Assembly (NCBI GenBank): GCA_963681505.1
Contig: OY811990.1
Coordinates: forward strand, 4,690,891 to 4,754,890
Direction: 5' to 3'
DNA: 64,000 bases
Source: Eunapius fragilis
Taxonomy: Eukaryota; Porifera; Demospongiae; Spongillida; Spongillidae
The notes below the pieces were generated by a model, which saw only the letters and a program-made list of their open reading frames with translations, had not been told where the DNA came from and made no database searches. A program made the position numbers and the translations under genes. Of the stretch, positions 36,157-47,649 are shown piece after piece (the first letter of the stretch is position 1; every line of letters starts with the position of its first letter).

Positions 36157-38687
36157 CTACACGGAATATTTCAATACACTGTTATCACCACAGTTGGCTA
36201 CATACAGACTACCACTTATAGGACCCAGATCAATACCACGGGGTGCATTGAGATTGCCAACTGTGTGGATCTTGTTTCCCTCAGGATCAAAGATGGAGAG
36301 ACAATTGCCACTGCGCTCACAGACAAGGCTGTAACCTTCTTCATCAATTGCTATTCCAGTTGGACCCTTTACATCTCCATAAGATCTGACATAGGTCCCC
36401 TCTGGTGTGAAGACTTTGATGGTGTCAGAACCATAAGCTGTAACATGGATGTTCCCTTGAGAGTCCAAGGCAAGACCCCATGGATTCTTAAAACCCTGAG
36501 CACCAGAGACATTACCATTTATGGTCATTAGCCAGCTGCCATTTTGATCCAAAATCACCACCCTGTGGTTGTAATGATCAGCAACAATCATCCTATCTCT
36601 TTGGTCAACTATAACTGATATTGGTCCATTAAACTGTCCCTGACCTGATCCACGTTGGCCAAACATTTGTAGGAACTGTCCTCCTGTTGTCAGCTTCTGA
36701 ATGCGATGATTGCCCCGATCAGCAACATACATCACATCTCCCTTGATGGATACACCACGTGGTCCACAGAACTGACCATCACCACTCCCACTACTACCTA
36801 TGGTTCTCTTCTTATGACCACCTTGGTCAAACACACCCACGCAGTTCCCTTTGAAAGATGTCACATAGATGTCTCCACTGTCATGGATGGCAATACCTAT
36901 TGGTTCACCACTACAACTGATAACTTGCTGGGGGTTACATAAGGTGCTGTAGCTAGGCCTCACATCAAGGTCATGAGGACTGCCCTGTACATGTTCACCA
37001 TCCATTGTGATGAGGACCTGGTGAGGACCAGCAGTCTGAGGGGTGAGGGTGATGGTGTAGGTACCATCACCATGGTCCTCCACCTTTCCTGGGACAACTG
37101 CTCCATCATGTGACTTGGGCCTCAGCTCAGCCTTCACCTGCAAACCACCATATGGATACCTCTCTCCCTCTGAGCTCTTGGTCTCCACTTTTATACTATA
37201 CACCATGTCCATCCTGGCTGCTAACTTAGAAGACCATGTGCTTTGTGATGGAGATGGAGGTGAGGCCATTATACAAGCAAATTTGGAGAGTTCCTTCATC
37301 AGAGAATCAGTTTGTAGGGTCACATGTATGTCACTGGACTGACTAGGAGTGAGGGAGACTCCCTCAACCTTCTTCAGGGTGGCCTTCAGTTCAGTGGGTA
37401 GCAGATCTCCAAGAGCTACCACCTCATGGTCAGTGTGGGTCTGGAGGATGTGGGAGGTCATCTCAGTGTAGTGACCAATCTCATCTTGTATCTTCACTAA
37501 CTGTTCCTTCTGGAGGGACAGAGCTGTTGTCTTGGAAAGTGAAATGGCCTCCATCTCTGACAACAGTGTCTTCTTCCTTTCCTCTATGGCTTGGTGGAGC
37601 TGTTCAAAGGCTTGGTTAATGAGCAGTGTGGCATTCTCTCTGGAAGTCTCAACCTGTTCTGCCATCTTGACATTAGCACCAATGACACTGGTCAGCTTTG
37701 AGGTCATTTCTTGTGCATACACAAGTGCCTCTCTCATTTCATCTCTGCGGACCTTTGCGACATTGCAAATCTTACTTATCCTGTGGTCCTTGTGATGGAC
37801 TAAGCTGCAGTCTCCGCAGACCAGACACTGGCAGGTCTCACAGTAGAATTTTGACTTTACTTTCTCATGATGATGTTGGGAGCAGAGATGTTCAGTTGGT
37901 GTCATGATGGATGGAAGTAGTCTGACAGACTCCTGGTCTAGTCCAACCATCTGGTGATGATGGAATATTTTACTGCTCTTGTGGTGCTCATGACAGAAGG
38001 TACAGAGGAACTGACCACATGTACAACAGAACACCACTGCAGGCCCCTTGCCCCCATCAATACAATCATCACATGACTTTTCACCACCACTGCCAATCTT
38101 GGACATGTACCCAGCCACCTCCACCTCAAAGCCAAGATGGAGGTTCTGAGGTATAGCATTGACTCCACCCTCTGGAATGGTGATACTTCTCTGACAAGTA
38201 GGACACTCCATCTTCTGCTTGTCCCCAGACCTCTCTATCTCCATATGCAGACACTGCCCACAGAAAGAGTGTAGACATGGAAGGATCCTAGGGTCTGTGT
38301 AGGGCTTATAGCACAGCTGACATATGGTGTGTGGAGGAAAGAGGCCATATCTGTGAAACAATTAACATGGATGAATGGACGTTCGAGAAAGTAATACATG
38401 TATACATATGATCCATTTCTAGAGCGTGCTGTGTGTTTTAGTAGCTTACAGCCGTACTAATTTAAATGCATCAAAATAACACTCCGGTAAGTTTAGTCAC
38501 ATTGTTACCTGTTGCTACACGCGTCATCGTGCTTGGACGATTTCAAAATTACTCGGCCCGATTTTTGGTCTGCTCCACACTCGTCACAAAGTGGTTCACC
38601 AGGATCGAGATCATTTTGGCACAGCACACACGTCGGTCGCTGTACAAGTAACATGTTGTTGTGTTGTACTAGTACTTGGGCTGACAT
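36157..38687 (-). CDS. TRIM-NHL E3 ligase, copy D (two exons, 790 aa)
   Basis: Exon 1 (38509-38687) encodes 59 aa starting MSAQVLVQHNN with zinc ribbon CVLC...CDEC. The 158-bp intron has donor CAG|GTAACA and acceptor tttcacag, joining as SN-R-YGLFPPHTIC. Exon 2 (36157-38350) carries the RING (Cys/His at about residues 70-112), B-box 1 (153-193), B-box 2 (214-250), coiled coil (to about 366), filamin repeat (about 436-533) and six NHL-like blades to KYSV. The hinge before the filamin repeat is longer than in E and F (KFACIMASPPSPSQS). The first NHL blade has TSFKGNCVGVFD, shared with E, against WDDNCIRVFD in A, B and F. No lesions seen; likely functional ubiquitin ligase with substrate or RNA binding through NHL. 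Confidence 0.9.
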
Positions 38688-39102
38688 CACTATAGAACTT
38701 TGCGGACAAATCGTAAGTTATACCGGTCCTAATTTTAACCCCTCGTGGTGACGTAATGTATCAACACCCAGTGGTTGTGAGAAGGGATGTAGAATCGTGC
38801 AATGTGGATGTCTGTGTATGCAAAAAAAAAAAAAGTGCATCAATTGCAGTGCAGCAGTAACCTGGTATAAATTAATTACATGTCTTCATTTATCAAATTT
38901 GATACACAAAGAGTGACGAACCTATGAGTGCATCAGATTGCTTGGTGAGTTTATTTAGCACACCAGGCATCTCAAATGTGGTGGGAAAACACTGTAGTGA
39001 TTTGAAGTTGGTTTGTACATGCATATTGTATAGTGTAGAATTGCACATTCATTCACCTATTTTACTCTGATTCAGTGTATCATCAAAGGGGTGGATGTAA
39101 GT
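38688..39102. other. Intergenic region between TRIM D and BEN D
   Basis: It contains the CRE-like site at 38749, a 14-A run near 38822 and the shared gcagcagtaacctggtataa block. Likely TRIM promoter DNA; no gene is seen. Confidence 0.55.
38749..38756 (-). promoter_or_regulatory. CRE/ATF-like TTACGTCA site upstream of TRIM copy D
   Basis: Octamer about 62 bp upstream of the exon 1 ATG at 38687. Confidence 0.4.
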
Positions 39103-39397
39103 ATGTTGCCAGCCAATAATATATACTTGCTTGGACTCGTGCTCCTTGACTTGTACTTCACTAAAAAAGAACTGTCCCAGAGTTTAATCTTTACATCTAC
39201 AAAAGGCAAGAAACCTATGCTAGACCAAGAGAAGGTTGGCACCATTATAGGTAAGTGATTGCATAAAAATATTATGAGTAACATATAGAGAATTGATCAA
39301 GCAACGATTTCCTGATGAGCAGTTTGATGTGAAGAAGTTTCATGAAAAGGCTAATCAAACATGTAGAGACGTTAATAATTATTTACTTGTTGTTTGA
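39103..39397 (+). CDS. BEN-domain gene, copy D (two exons)
   Basis: Exon 1 from an ATG at 39103 reads MLPANNIYLLGLVLLDLYFT, continues KKELSQS...MLDQEKVGTII and ends at 39250. The intron is 40 bp (39251-39290, GTAAGT to atagag). Exon 2 (39291-39397) reads ELIKQRFPDEQFDVKKFHEKANQTCRDVNNYLLVV and stops. This spans one whole BEN domain of about 80 residues. The hallmark NQKCRD is NQTCRD here. BEN domains bind DNA or mediate chromatin repression. Whether upstream exons exist is unknown; the gene could be a fragment of a longer one. Confidence 0.6.
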
Positions 39398-39479
39398 TGT
39401 CTTGTAATTGTGTTATTAAAGCATATCATAATAAGCATGGTCTGTCATGGATACGTAATGCTAGTTCATGGATACCTTT

Positions 39480-39745
39480 CATTGCATAGTGTAGAATTGC
39501 ACATTCACCTATTTTACTCTGACTAATTATAGTGTATCATCAAAGGGGTGGATGTAAATCTGTTGCCAGCCAATAATATATACTTGTTTGGACAGAAACC
39601 CCCCCCCCCCCCCCCAATAAATACTTGACTTATGAAGGAGAGGAGGAGAGTAGGGGAGGAAGGAAGGGGAGGAAGGGAGGGAGGGGAGGAGAGTAGGGGA
39701 GGAGGGAAGGGAGGGGAGGAGAGTAGGGGAGGAAGGGAAGGACGA
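39480..39745. repeat. Second BEN-flank copy, poly-C tract and purine repeat, unit D
   Basis: Sequence matching the BEN exon lead-in (ctgttgccagccaataata) is repeated here without the BEN exon and passes into a 16- to 17-C run (about 39599-39616) and a ggaggagagtagggg purine tract. Unit E has the same arrangement. Confidence 0.8.
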
Positions 39746-40072
39746 ACAATCAACAATGTTTTGTAAGGGCTGGTATCATTTAAGCAGCTGCAGAATGCTT
39801 AATCAATGAAATAGCTTGCAGAGGAGTGACCACTAGTGCATGCTTAATCAATCTGTATATGCATATTCGATAAAGTTAATTAGAGCAGCTAGACTGGAAG
39901 CATGATCTTGATCATGGAATACACTGGAGGGGTGGGGTTATGACCCCCCCACACCCCACACCCCATCCTATGCCCTCCCCAAATGTGCTATTTATGACAG
40001 ACATCCTTCATAATGATGTAGTAGAAGATCACGTGACTCCTGACAATGGTATCTGGATTAAAGTTGTTATAT

Positions 40073-41001
40073 TTAATTTGGTGACCATTTATGTAACTTG
40101 CATATTATAGCTGTGAGGGGCAGTGCTGTACATGTGTGTGCCTTGATGCAGTTGAGGAGGTCGGTGAAGAACATGTTATTGGTATTTTCAAACAGTTCAG
40201 AAGCACATACAAATAACAGCACAACCCTGTCACCATGGATACACTGTGTAGAAATCAACTATATGGCGTGTGTATGATAATGTAACGTTGCGGTGACATC
40301 ATCCAAATGTTGGGTACAGCTTATAAAGTAGTTCAGTTGATGTGTTCAGTGAAGTTACACACCAGCTCTGAATAACCCTCTGGTACCCGACGCTCCACAG
40401 AGATGACATCACGTGCCCATGTGCCAACAAGCTCCATATCAGAACCATAATAATCACCTCCACCTCGTCCATTGCCCTCTGCTGTCAGGAGGGGTAAAGG
40501 ATGGATATCATCATCACCGTCCAAATCACCTCCACCGCTCTCTGCAGTAGGCAGGGTAAGGCCTACGGCACCATCCATATCTCTGTGCTTCTTGTCCACG
40601 TACTGCTTCTTGGTGTGATTTACGACGTAGCGATAAATGCATTCCGTTTTACTACCCAGTAGGGCCTCCGTATTGACCATAAAATCACAGTAGAAGTCGC
40701 GAGGAGGACCAGCTGGAAGTAGCTTCTTGCTTTGATCAGCGTCTGCCATCATCATTAGATTTTGTTCAGAATCAGGCTCATTATCCGCACAGTCGCCCGC
40801 CCACACAACACGGCTCTTGTGGAACATGCCGTCAGGGCTGATAAGGTTTTCCAGCGCAGTCACAAAGCTGTTATTGATGTAGCTGTGTTCCATCAACTTG
40901 CCGAGTGCGCCAAAACTTACTGAACATAGCCAGCCACGGATAATCTCTTCCTTGGTCAGCTCTTTCTCGGCTAGCAGAATTGCTAAGTAGTACTGACCCA
41001 T
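40073..41001 (-). CDS. MGQYY protein, copy D
   Basis: The frame opens at MGQYYLAILL (41001) with additional upstream in-frame ATGs, and is open to 40333 unspliced. Conserved blocks are present (GKLMEHSYIN, SRVVWAGDCAD, YRYVVNHTKK, IHPLPLLTAEGNGRGGGDYY), though AWTQIR before IHPLPLL is deleted. With the donor CGG|GTACCC (exon end 40387) and the acceptor before 40243, the C-terminal exon follows, but two extra bases near 40137 change its end to TCTALPLTAIICKLHKW. Function unknown; the tail change may be tolerated or mark early decay. Confidence 0.6.
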
Positions 41002-41415
41002 TCTAATATGCCTGTGCACTGTCATAGGTACCATTTTATATAGGCGCTTTATCATGCAATTTACAATAGGTGGAGGCGTGCGCGTGTGCATGCCTATGCC
41101 TGTCCAGAAGTGATAATGTGGTGATGTCATCTAGACCTGCACTTTAGTGCTCTTTATTTAGCAACATGTTGTCAACTACCACAACTGCCCCCCTCACTAA
41201 ACACTAGCAATCTTGTCTGGATGGTTATGACAAAAAGTTTGGGGACTGATAACATAACGTGCCGCCATAAATTTTTCAACCACCACCACATACCCTTCCC
41301 AAATCTCCATGGTCACCGGGTAGCATTGGCCTGCCCCTCCCCCCCATGGAAGAGTAAGATGAGTACCACCACACCATACCTGATGCATCAATGCACAGGT
41401 GTGGATGGGCCTCTA

Positions 41416-41628
<213 letters not shown>

Positions 41629-41714
41629 TCAGGAAAACAATGTGAAGTGTTTAATACTTGATGACTTGGGAGTGATCAAATGTGATAGTGTTCCAGCACA
41701 CTACTGCATTCCCC

Positions 41715-41880
41715 ATCACTCCCTCCATCATACCCTCACCTCCTTCATCCCATGCCCATCTCCTCCATCATACCTTACCTCCTCCAACACACCCTCACCT
41801 TCTCAATCACACCCTCACCTCCTCCATCATACCCTTACCTCCTTCATCACAACCTCACCTTCTCCATCACACCCTCACCT
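41715..41880. repeat. 20-bp ctcc-type minisatellite, PSMC5 intron, unit D
   Basis: About eight degenerate copies of the repeat that is longer in unit B (13785-14158). Confidence 0.8.
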
Positions 41881-42129
41881 CCTTATCCTCCTCCAAGTCG
41901 AGAAGAACCAATGGAGTCTATTTCATCCATAACTATGATTGAGGGTGCGTGTTCCCTGGCCATGACAAATTGCTCCCTCACCATGCGAGATCCCTTTCCT
42001 ATGTACTTCTGCACCAGCTCTGAGTCCGACACTCTAATAAAAGTGCACTCTGTGTGGTGTGCAACTGCTCTAGCCAAGAGGGTTTTGCCTGTCCCAGGTG
42101 GGCCAAATAGGAGTACCCCCTAACCAGAG

Positions 42130-42330
42130 CAGTGGGAGGGGAGGTAGGGAAGGGAGGAGGGGAGGGAAGGAGGGAGAGAGGAGGGGAGGGAGAAGGGGAG
42201 GGAAAGAGGGAGGGAGGATGGGAGGGAAGGAGGGAGGGAGGAGGGGAGGGAGGGAGGGTAGGAAGGAGGGAGGGAGGAGGGAGGAAAGGAGGGAGGGAAG
42301 GAGGAGGGAGGAGGGAGGGAGGTGGAGAAG
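42130..42330. repeat. GGGA/GGAGGGA purine tract, PSMC5 intron, unit D
   Basis: About 200 bp of purine repeat at the position of the (GGGA)n tract of unit B. A further 26-G run lies at 42520-42545, next to the VIELPVK exon. Confidence 0.9.
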
Positions 42331-43732
42331 CAAAACAGGTAAGAGACAGTTGGACAAGTTGGTTTCAGACAAAATTTTGACATCATGTATGTGTGTGATG
42401 GTTACAGGGAGGGGATAATGGAGACCACACATCTCTAGCACTAACCTTGGATTGTGCTACGCCAAGTGATTCAAACAGTTCAGGATGTTTGACTGGTAGC
42501 TCAATGACCTGAAGGTGGAGGGGGGGGGGGGGGGGGGGGGGGGGGAGGAAAGGTAAGAGAAGGGGCAGAGGAAATGAAAGGAGAGGGGAGGAGGAAAGGT
42601 AAGGGGTGGGAGGAGGATGATATAAATTGGACACAGGTACCCAGACCTCTTTAATCTCCTTTATCTGCTTGTCCAATCCTCCAATCATGTCATAGGTGGA
42701 GTCAGGTACCTTTTCCACCATCATCAGATTACAAGGGGATCCACCTTTGTGTGGAGGGAGAGGTCATATTTCCATGGTGACATCAGAAATATACCTTGGT
42801 GGGGAGTATCTTGTGTAGCTTGTAACTATCATTACGAAGAGCCACACGTTGGTTTGGCTGGATCTGGTTTATGTCAATGTTCTTATCAACGTCTACTACA
42901 AACGTCCCCTCTGGATGAACCTGTTATGGTGGGTCCAGACAACATATCAGTGTGACCCCATGTTCCCATGGGTCACCTTGACGAGGACCTTCTTGTCCAT
43001 GGTCTTCACCACCTCACCAACACGTGAGCCTTGCTCCTGTAGCAGCTGGAGTTCCTCCCGCAGGAGACGAACTAGCGCAGTGTGCGTGTAGGTGTGGTGT
43101 GTTTATGTTTAGTGAGTGAGGGCCCAACCTAACAGGACCATGGCCAGGGTAATGGTCCCGGCCACAATAATGTATTTGAGAAAATATGTTATTTTCGGCC
43201 CCCCCACCACTTACGCAATCCGTAAAGTTAAGCCAATACCCCGGATCTGTCAAAGTGTTCAGTTTACCTTTGGCATTGAGCTCATTTCTCTGTGCTTCAA
43301 GTCTTCTCAAGTTCTGTGTCATGCCTGAAGTGAACAGCTGCACTTGAAAATACGCGCGTAAAACAAATATATCGAATGACTGGTTTGCGCTGGCGTACTT
43401 GAAGCTCTTCTATTCTATTGCTGTAAAAACGCTGAATGCCTTGGTAGCTTCCTTTAGGCTAGAAGAGAAATACAACGTGGTGTTTTACGACAGTGTAAAA
43501 AACATACCTTTACATCTGTAACCATATAATCATTAATTGGATGGTTTGAAAAAAAGAGGTTATGTAATGACGATCTCGAAAACTATAACTAGTTGATTAA
43601 TAACAGCCTGGGTACGACCCCCCCCCCCAAAAAAAAAAAAAAAATCTCTCCCCTACATCATTACTACATGGTCCAGATGAGAGTGTCATATGCCCAACCT
43701 ACCATTTTATGCATATGGTAATTACATCATCA

Positions 43733-46245
43733 CTACACGGAATATTTCAATGCAGTGTTAGCACCACAGTTGGCTACATACAGACTACCACTTATAGGAT
43801 CCAGAGCAATACCACGGGGTGCATTGAGATTGCCAACTGTGTGGATCTTGTTTCCCTGAGGATCAAAGATGGAGAGACAATTGCCACTGCGCTCACAGAC
43901 AAGACTGTAACCTTCTTCATCAATTGCTATTCCAGTTGGATCCTTTACATCTCCATATGATCTGACATAGGTCCCCTCAGGTGTGAAGACTTTGATGGTG
44001 TCAGAACCCCAGGCTGCAACATGGATGTTCCCTTGAGGATCCAAGGCAAGACCCCATGGATCCGTAAAACCCTGAGCACCAGAGACATTACCATTTATGG
44101 TCAATAGCCAGCTGCCATTTTGATCCAATATTACTACCCTATGGTTTTTACTGTCAGCAACAATCATCCTATCTCTTTGGTCAACAATAACTGATCTTGG
44201 TCTATTAAACTGTCCCTGACCTGATCCATGTTGGCCAAACTTTTGTAGGAACAGTCCTCCTGTTGTCAGCTTCTGAATGCGATGATTGCCCCGATCAGCA
44301 ACATACATCACATCTCCCTTGATGGATACACCACGTGGTCCACGAAACTGACCATCACCATTCCCACTACTACCTATGGCTCTCTTCTCATGACCACCTT
44401 GGTCATACACACACACACAGTTCCCTTTGAAAGATGTCACATAGATGTCTCCACTGTCATGGATGGCAATACCTATTGGTTTACCACTACAACTGATAAC
44501 TTGCTGGGGGTTACATAAGGTGCTGTAGCTAGGCCTCACATCAAGGTCATGAGGACTGCCCTGTACATGTTCACCATCCATTGTGATGAGGAGCTGGTGA
44601 GGACCAGTAGCCTGAGGGGTGAGGGTGATGGTGTAGGTACCATCTCCATGGTCCTCTAACTTTCCTGGGACAACTGTTCCATCATGTGACTTGGGCCTCA
44701 GCTCAGCCTTCCCCTGCAGACCACCATATGGGTACCTCTCTCCCTCTGAGCTCTTGGTCTCCACCTTTATACTATACACCATGTCCATCCTGGCTGCTGA
44801 CTTAGAAGACCATGTGCTTTGTGATGGAGCCAATACACGTCCAAATAAGGAGAGTTCCTTCATCAGAGAATCAGTTTGTAGGGTCACATGTATGTCACTG
44901 GACTGACTAGGAGTGAGGGAGACTCCCTCAACCTTCTTCAGGGTGGCCTTCAGTTCAGTGGGTAGCAGATCTCCAAGAGCTACCACCTCATGGTCAGTGT
45001 GGGTCTGGAGGATGTGGGAGGTCATCTCAGTGTAGTGACAAATCTCATCTTGTATCTTCACTAACTGTTCCTTCAAGAGGGACAGAGCTGTTGTCTTGGA
45101 AAGTGAAATGGCCTCCATCTCTGACAACAGTGTCTTCTTCCTTTCCTCTATGGCTTGGTGGAGCTGTTCAAAGGCTTGGTTAATGAGCAGTGTGGCATTC
45201 TCTCTGGAAGTCTTAACCTGTTCTACCATCTTGACATTAGCACCAATGACACTGGTCAGCTTTGAGGTCATTTCTTGTGCATACACAAGTGCCTCTGTCA
45301 TTTCATCTCTGCGGACCTTTGCGACATTGCAAATCTTACTTATCCTGTGGTCCTTGTGATGGACTAAGCTGCAGTCTCCGCAGACCAGACACTGGCAGGT
45401 CTCACAGTAGAATTTTGACTTTACTTTCTCATGATGATGTTGGGAGCAGAGATGTTCAGTTGGTGTCATGATGGATGGAAGTAGTCTGACAGACTCCTGG
45501 TCTAGTCCAACCGTCTGGTGATGATGGAATATTTTACTGCTCTTGTGGTGCTCATGACAGAAGGTACAGAGGAACTGACCACATGTACAACAGAACACCA
45601 CTGCAGGCCCCTTGCCCCCATCAATACAAGCATCACATGACTTTTCACCACCACTGCCAATCTTGGACATGTACCCAGCCACCTCCACCTCAAAGCCAAG
45701 ATGGAGGTTCTGAGGTATAGCATTGACTCCACCCTCTGGTATGGTGATACTTCTCTGACAGGTAGGACACTCCATCTTCTGCTTGTCCCCAGACCTCTCT
45801 ATCTCCATATGCAGACACTGCCCACAGAAAGAGTGTAGACATGGAAGGATCCTAGGGTCTGTGTAGGGCTTAGAGCACAGCTGACATATGGTGTGTGGAG
45901 GGAAGAGGCCAGACCTGTGAAACAATTAACATGGATGAATGGACGTTCGAGAAAGTAATACATGTATACATATAATGGATATGTGTCCATTTCTGGAGCG
46001 TGCTGTGTGTTTTAGTAGCTTACGCCGTACTAATTTAAATGCATCAAAATAACACTCCGGTAACATTGTTACCTGTTGCTACACGCGTCATCGTGCTTGG
46101 ATGATTTCAAAATTACTCGGCCCGATTTTTGGTCTGCTCCACACTCGTCACAAAGTGGTTCACCAGGATCGAGATCATTTTGGCACAGCACACACGTCGG
46201 TCGCTGTACAGGTAACATGTTGTTGTGTTGTACTAGGGCTGACAT
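43733..46245 (-). CDS. TRIM-NHL E3 ligase, copy E (two exons, 784 aa)
   Basis: Exon 1 (46073-46245) starts MSALVQHNNML and encodes the CVLC...CDEC ribbon. The intron is 158 bp and exon 2 runs 43733-45914, joined as SN-R-SGLFPPHTIC. RING, both B-boxes, coiled coil, filamin repeat and NHL propeller are intact. Relative to D the hinge is short (LFGRVLAPSQS). The first blade resembles D (VTSFKGNCVCVYDQ), while blade loops differ elsewhere (ADSKNHRV, FTDPWG, AAWGSD, KDPTG). Likely functional ubiquitin ligase. The 3' flank has an 11-C run followed by 17 A instead of the pure C tract of other units. Confidence 0.9.
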
Positions 46246-46652
46246 CACAATAGAACTTTGCGGACAAATCGTAAGTTAATTTTAACCCCTCGCGGTGACG
46301 TAATGTATCAACACCCAGTGGTTGTGAGAAGGGATGTAGAATCGTGCAATGTGGATGTCTGTGTATACAAAAAAAAAAAAAAGAGAAAAAGGTGCATCAA
46401 TTGCAGTGCAGCAGTAACCTGGTATAAATTAATTACATGTCTTCATTTATCAAATTTGATACACAAAGAGTGATGAACCAATGAGTGCATCAGATTGCTT
46501 GGTGAGTTTACTTAGCACACCAGGCATCTCACATGTGGTGGGAAAACACTGTAGTGATTTGAAGTTGGTTTGTACATGCATTGTGTATAGTGTAGAATTG
46601 CACATTCATTCACCTATTTTACTCTGATTCGATTCAGTGTATCATCAAAGGG
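46246..46652. other. Intergenic region between TRIM E and BEN E
   Basis: Promoter-side DNA of TRIM E with the CRE-like site (46296), an A-rich run near 46370 and the block shared by units B, D, E and F. No gene is seen. Confidence 0.55.
46296..46303 (-). promoter_or_regulatory. CRE/ATF-like TTACGTCA site upstream of TRIM copy E
   Basis: Octamer about 51 bp upstream of the exon 1 ATG at 46245. Confidence 0.4.
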
Positions 46653-46959
46653 GTGGATGTAAATCTGTTGCCAGCCAATAATATATACTTGTTTGGACTC
46701 GTACTCCTTGACTTGTACTTCACTAAAGAAGAACTGTCCCAGAGTTTAATCTTTACATCTACAAAAGGCAAGAAACCTATGCTAGACCAAGAGAAGGTTG
46801 GCACCATTATAGGTAAGAGATTGCATAAAGATATCATGAGTAACATATAGAGAATTGATCAAGCAATGATTTCCTGATGAGCAGTTTGATGTGAAGAAGT
46901 TTCATGAAAAGGCTAATCAAAAATGTAGAGACGTTAATAATTGTGTACTTGTTGTTTGA
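46653..46959 (+). pseudogene. BEN-domain gene, copy E (nonsense codon)
   Basis: Exon 1 (LVLLDLYFTKEELSQS...EKVGTII, ending 46812) and the 40-bp intron (46813-46852) are intact. In exon 2 the CGA of ELIKQRFPDEQ is TGA, giving a stop before RFP. The rest of the domain (FPDEQFDVKKFHEKANQKCRD) remains readable in the same frame. Confidence 0.75.
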
Positions 46960-47049
46960 TGTTTTGTAATTGTGTTATTAAAGCATATCATAATAAGCAT
47001 GGTGTGACTTGGATACGTAATGCTAGTTCATGGATACCTTTCATTGCAT

Positions 47050-47285
47050 AGTGTAGAATTGCACATTCACCTATTTTACTCTGACTCAGTGTATCATCAA
47101 AGGGGTGGATGTAAATCTGTTGCCAGCCAATAATATATACTTGTTTGGACAGAAACCCCCCCCCCCCCCCCCCCCCCCCAATCAATACTTGACTTATGAT
47201 GGAGAGGAGGAGAGTAGGGGAGGAAGGGAGGGAGGAGAGTAGGGGAGGAAGGGAGGGAGGAGAGTAGGGGAGGAAGGGAAGGACG
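47050..47285. repeat. Poly-C tract and purine repeat, unit E
   Basis: The repeated BEN lead-in is followed by a run of about 23 C (47157-47179) and ggaggagagtaggggaggaa repeats. Confidence 0.9.
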
Positions 47286-47649
47286 AACAATCAACAATGT
47301 TTTGTAAGGGCTGGTATCATTTAAGCAGCTGCAGAATGCTTAATCAATGAAATAGCTTGCAGAGGAGTGACCACTAGTGCATGCTTAATCAATCTGTATA
47401 TGCATATTCGATAAAGTTAATTAGAGCAGCTAGACTGGAAGCATGATCTTGATCATGGAATACACTGGAGGGGTGGGGTTATGACCCCCCCCCCCCCCCA
47501 ACCCCACCCCCCACCCCATCCTATGCCCTCCCCAAATGTGCTATTTATGATAGACATCCTTCATAATGATGTAATAGAAGATCACGTGACTCCTGACAAT
47601 GGTATCTGGATTAAAGTTGTTATATTTAATTTGGTGACCATTTATGTAA

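Noticed and set aside
42383-42724. Intact proteasome ATPase gene in unit D
   Set aside because: The frameshift in the VDPLV exon, a TAA at the end of the Walker exon and the missing C-terminus rule out a complete product in this window.
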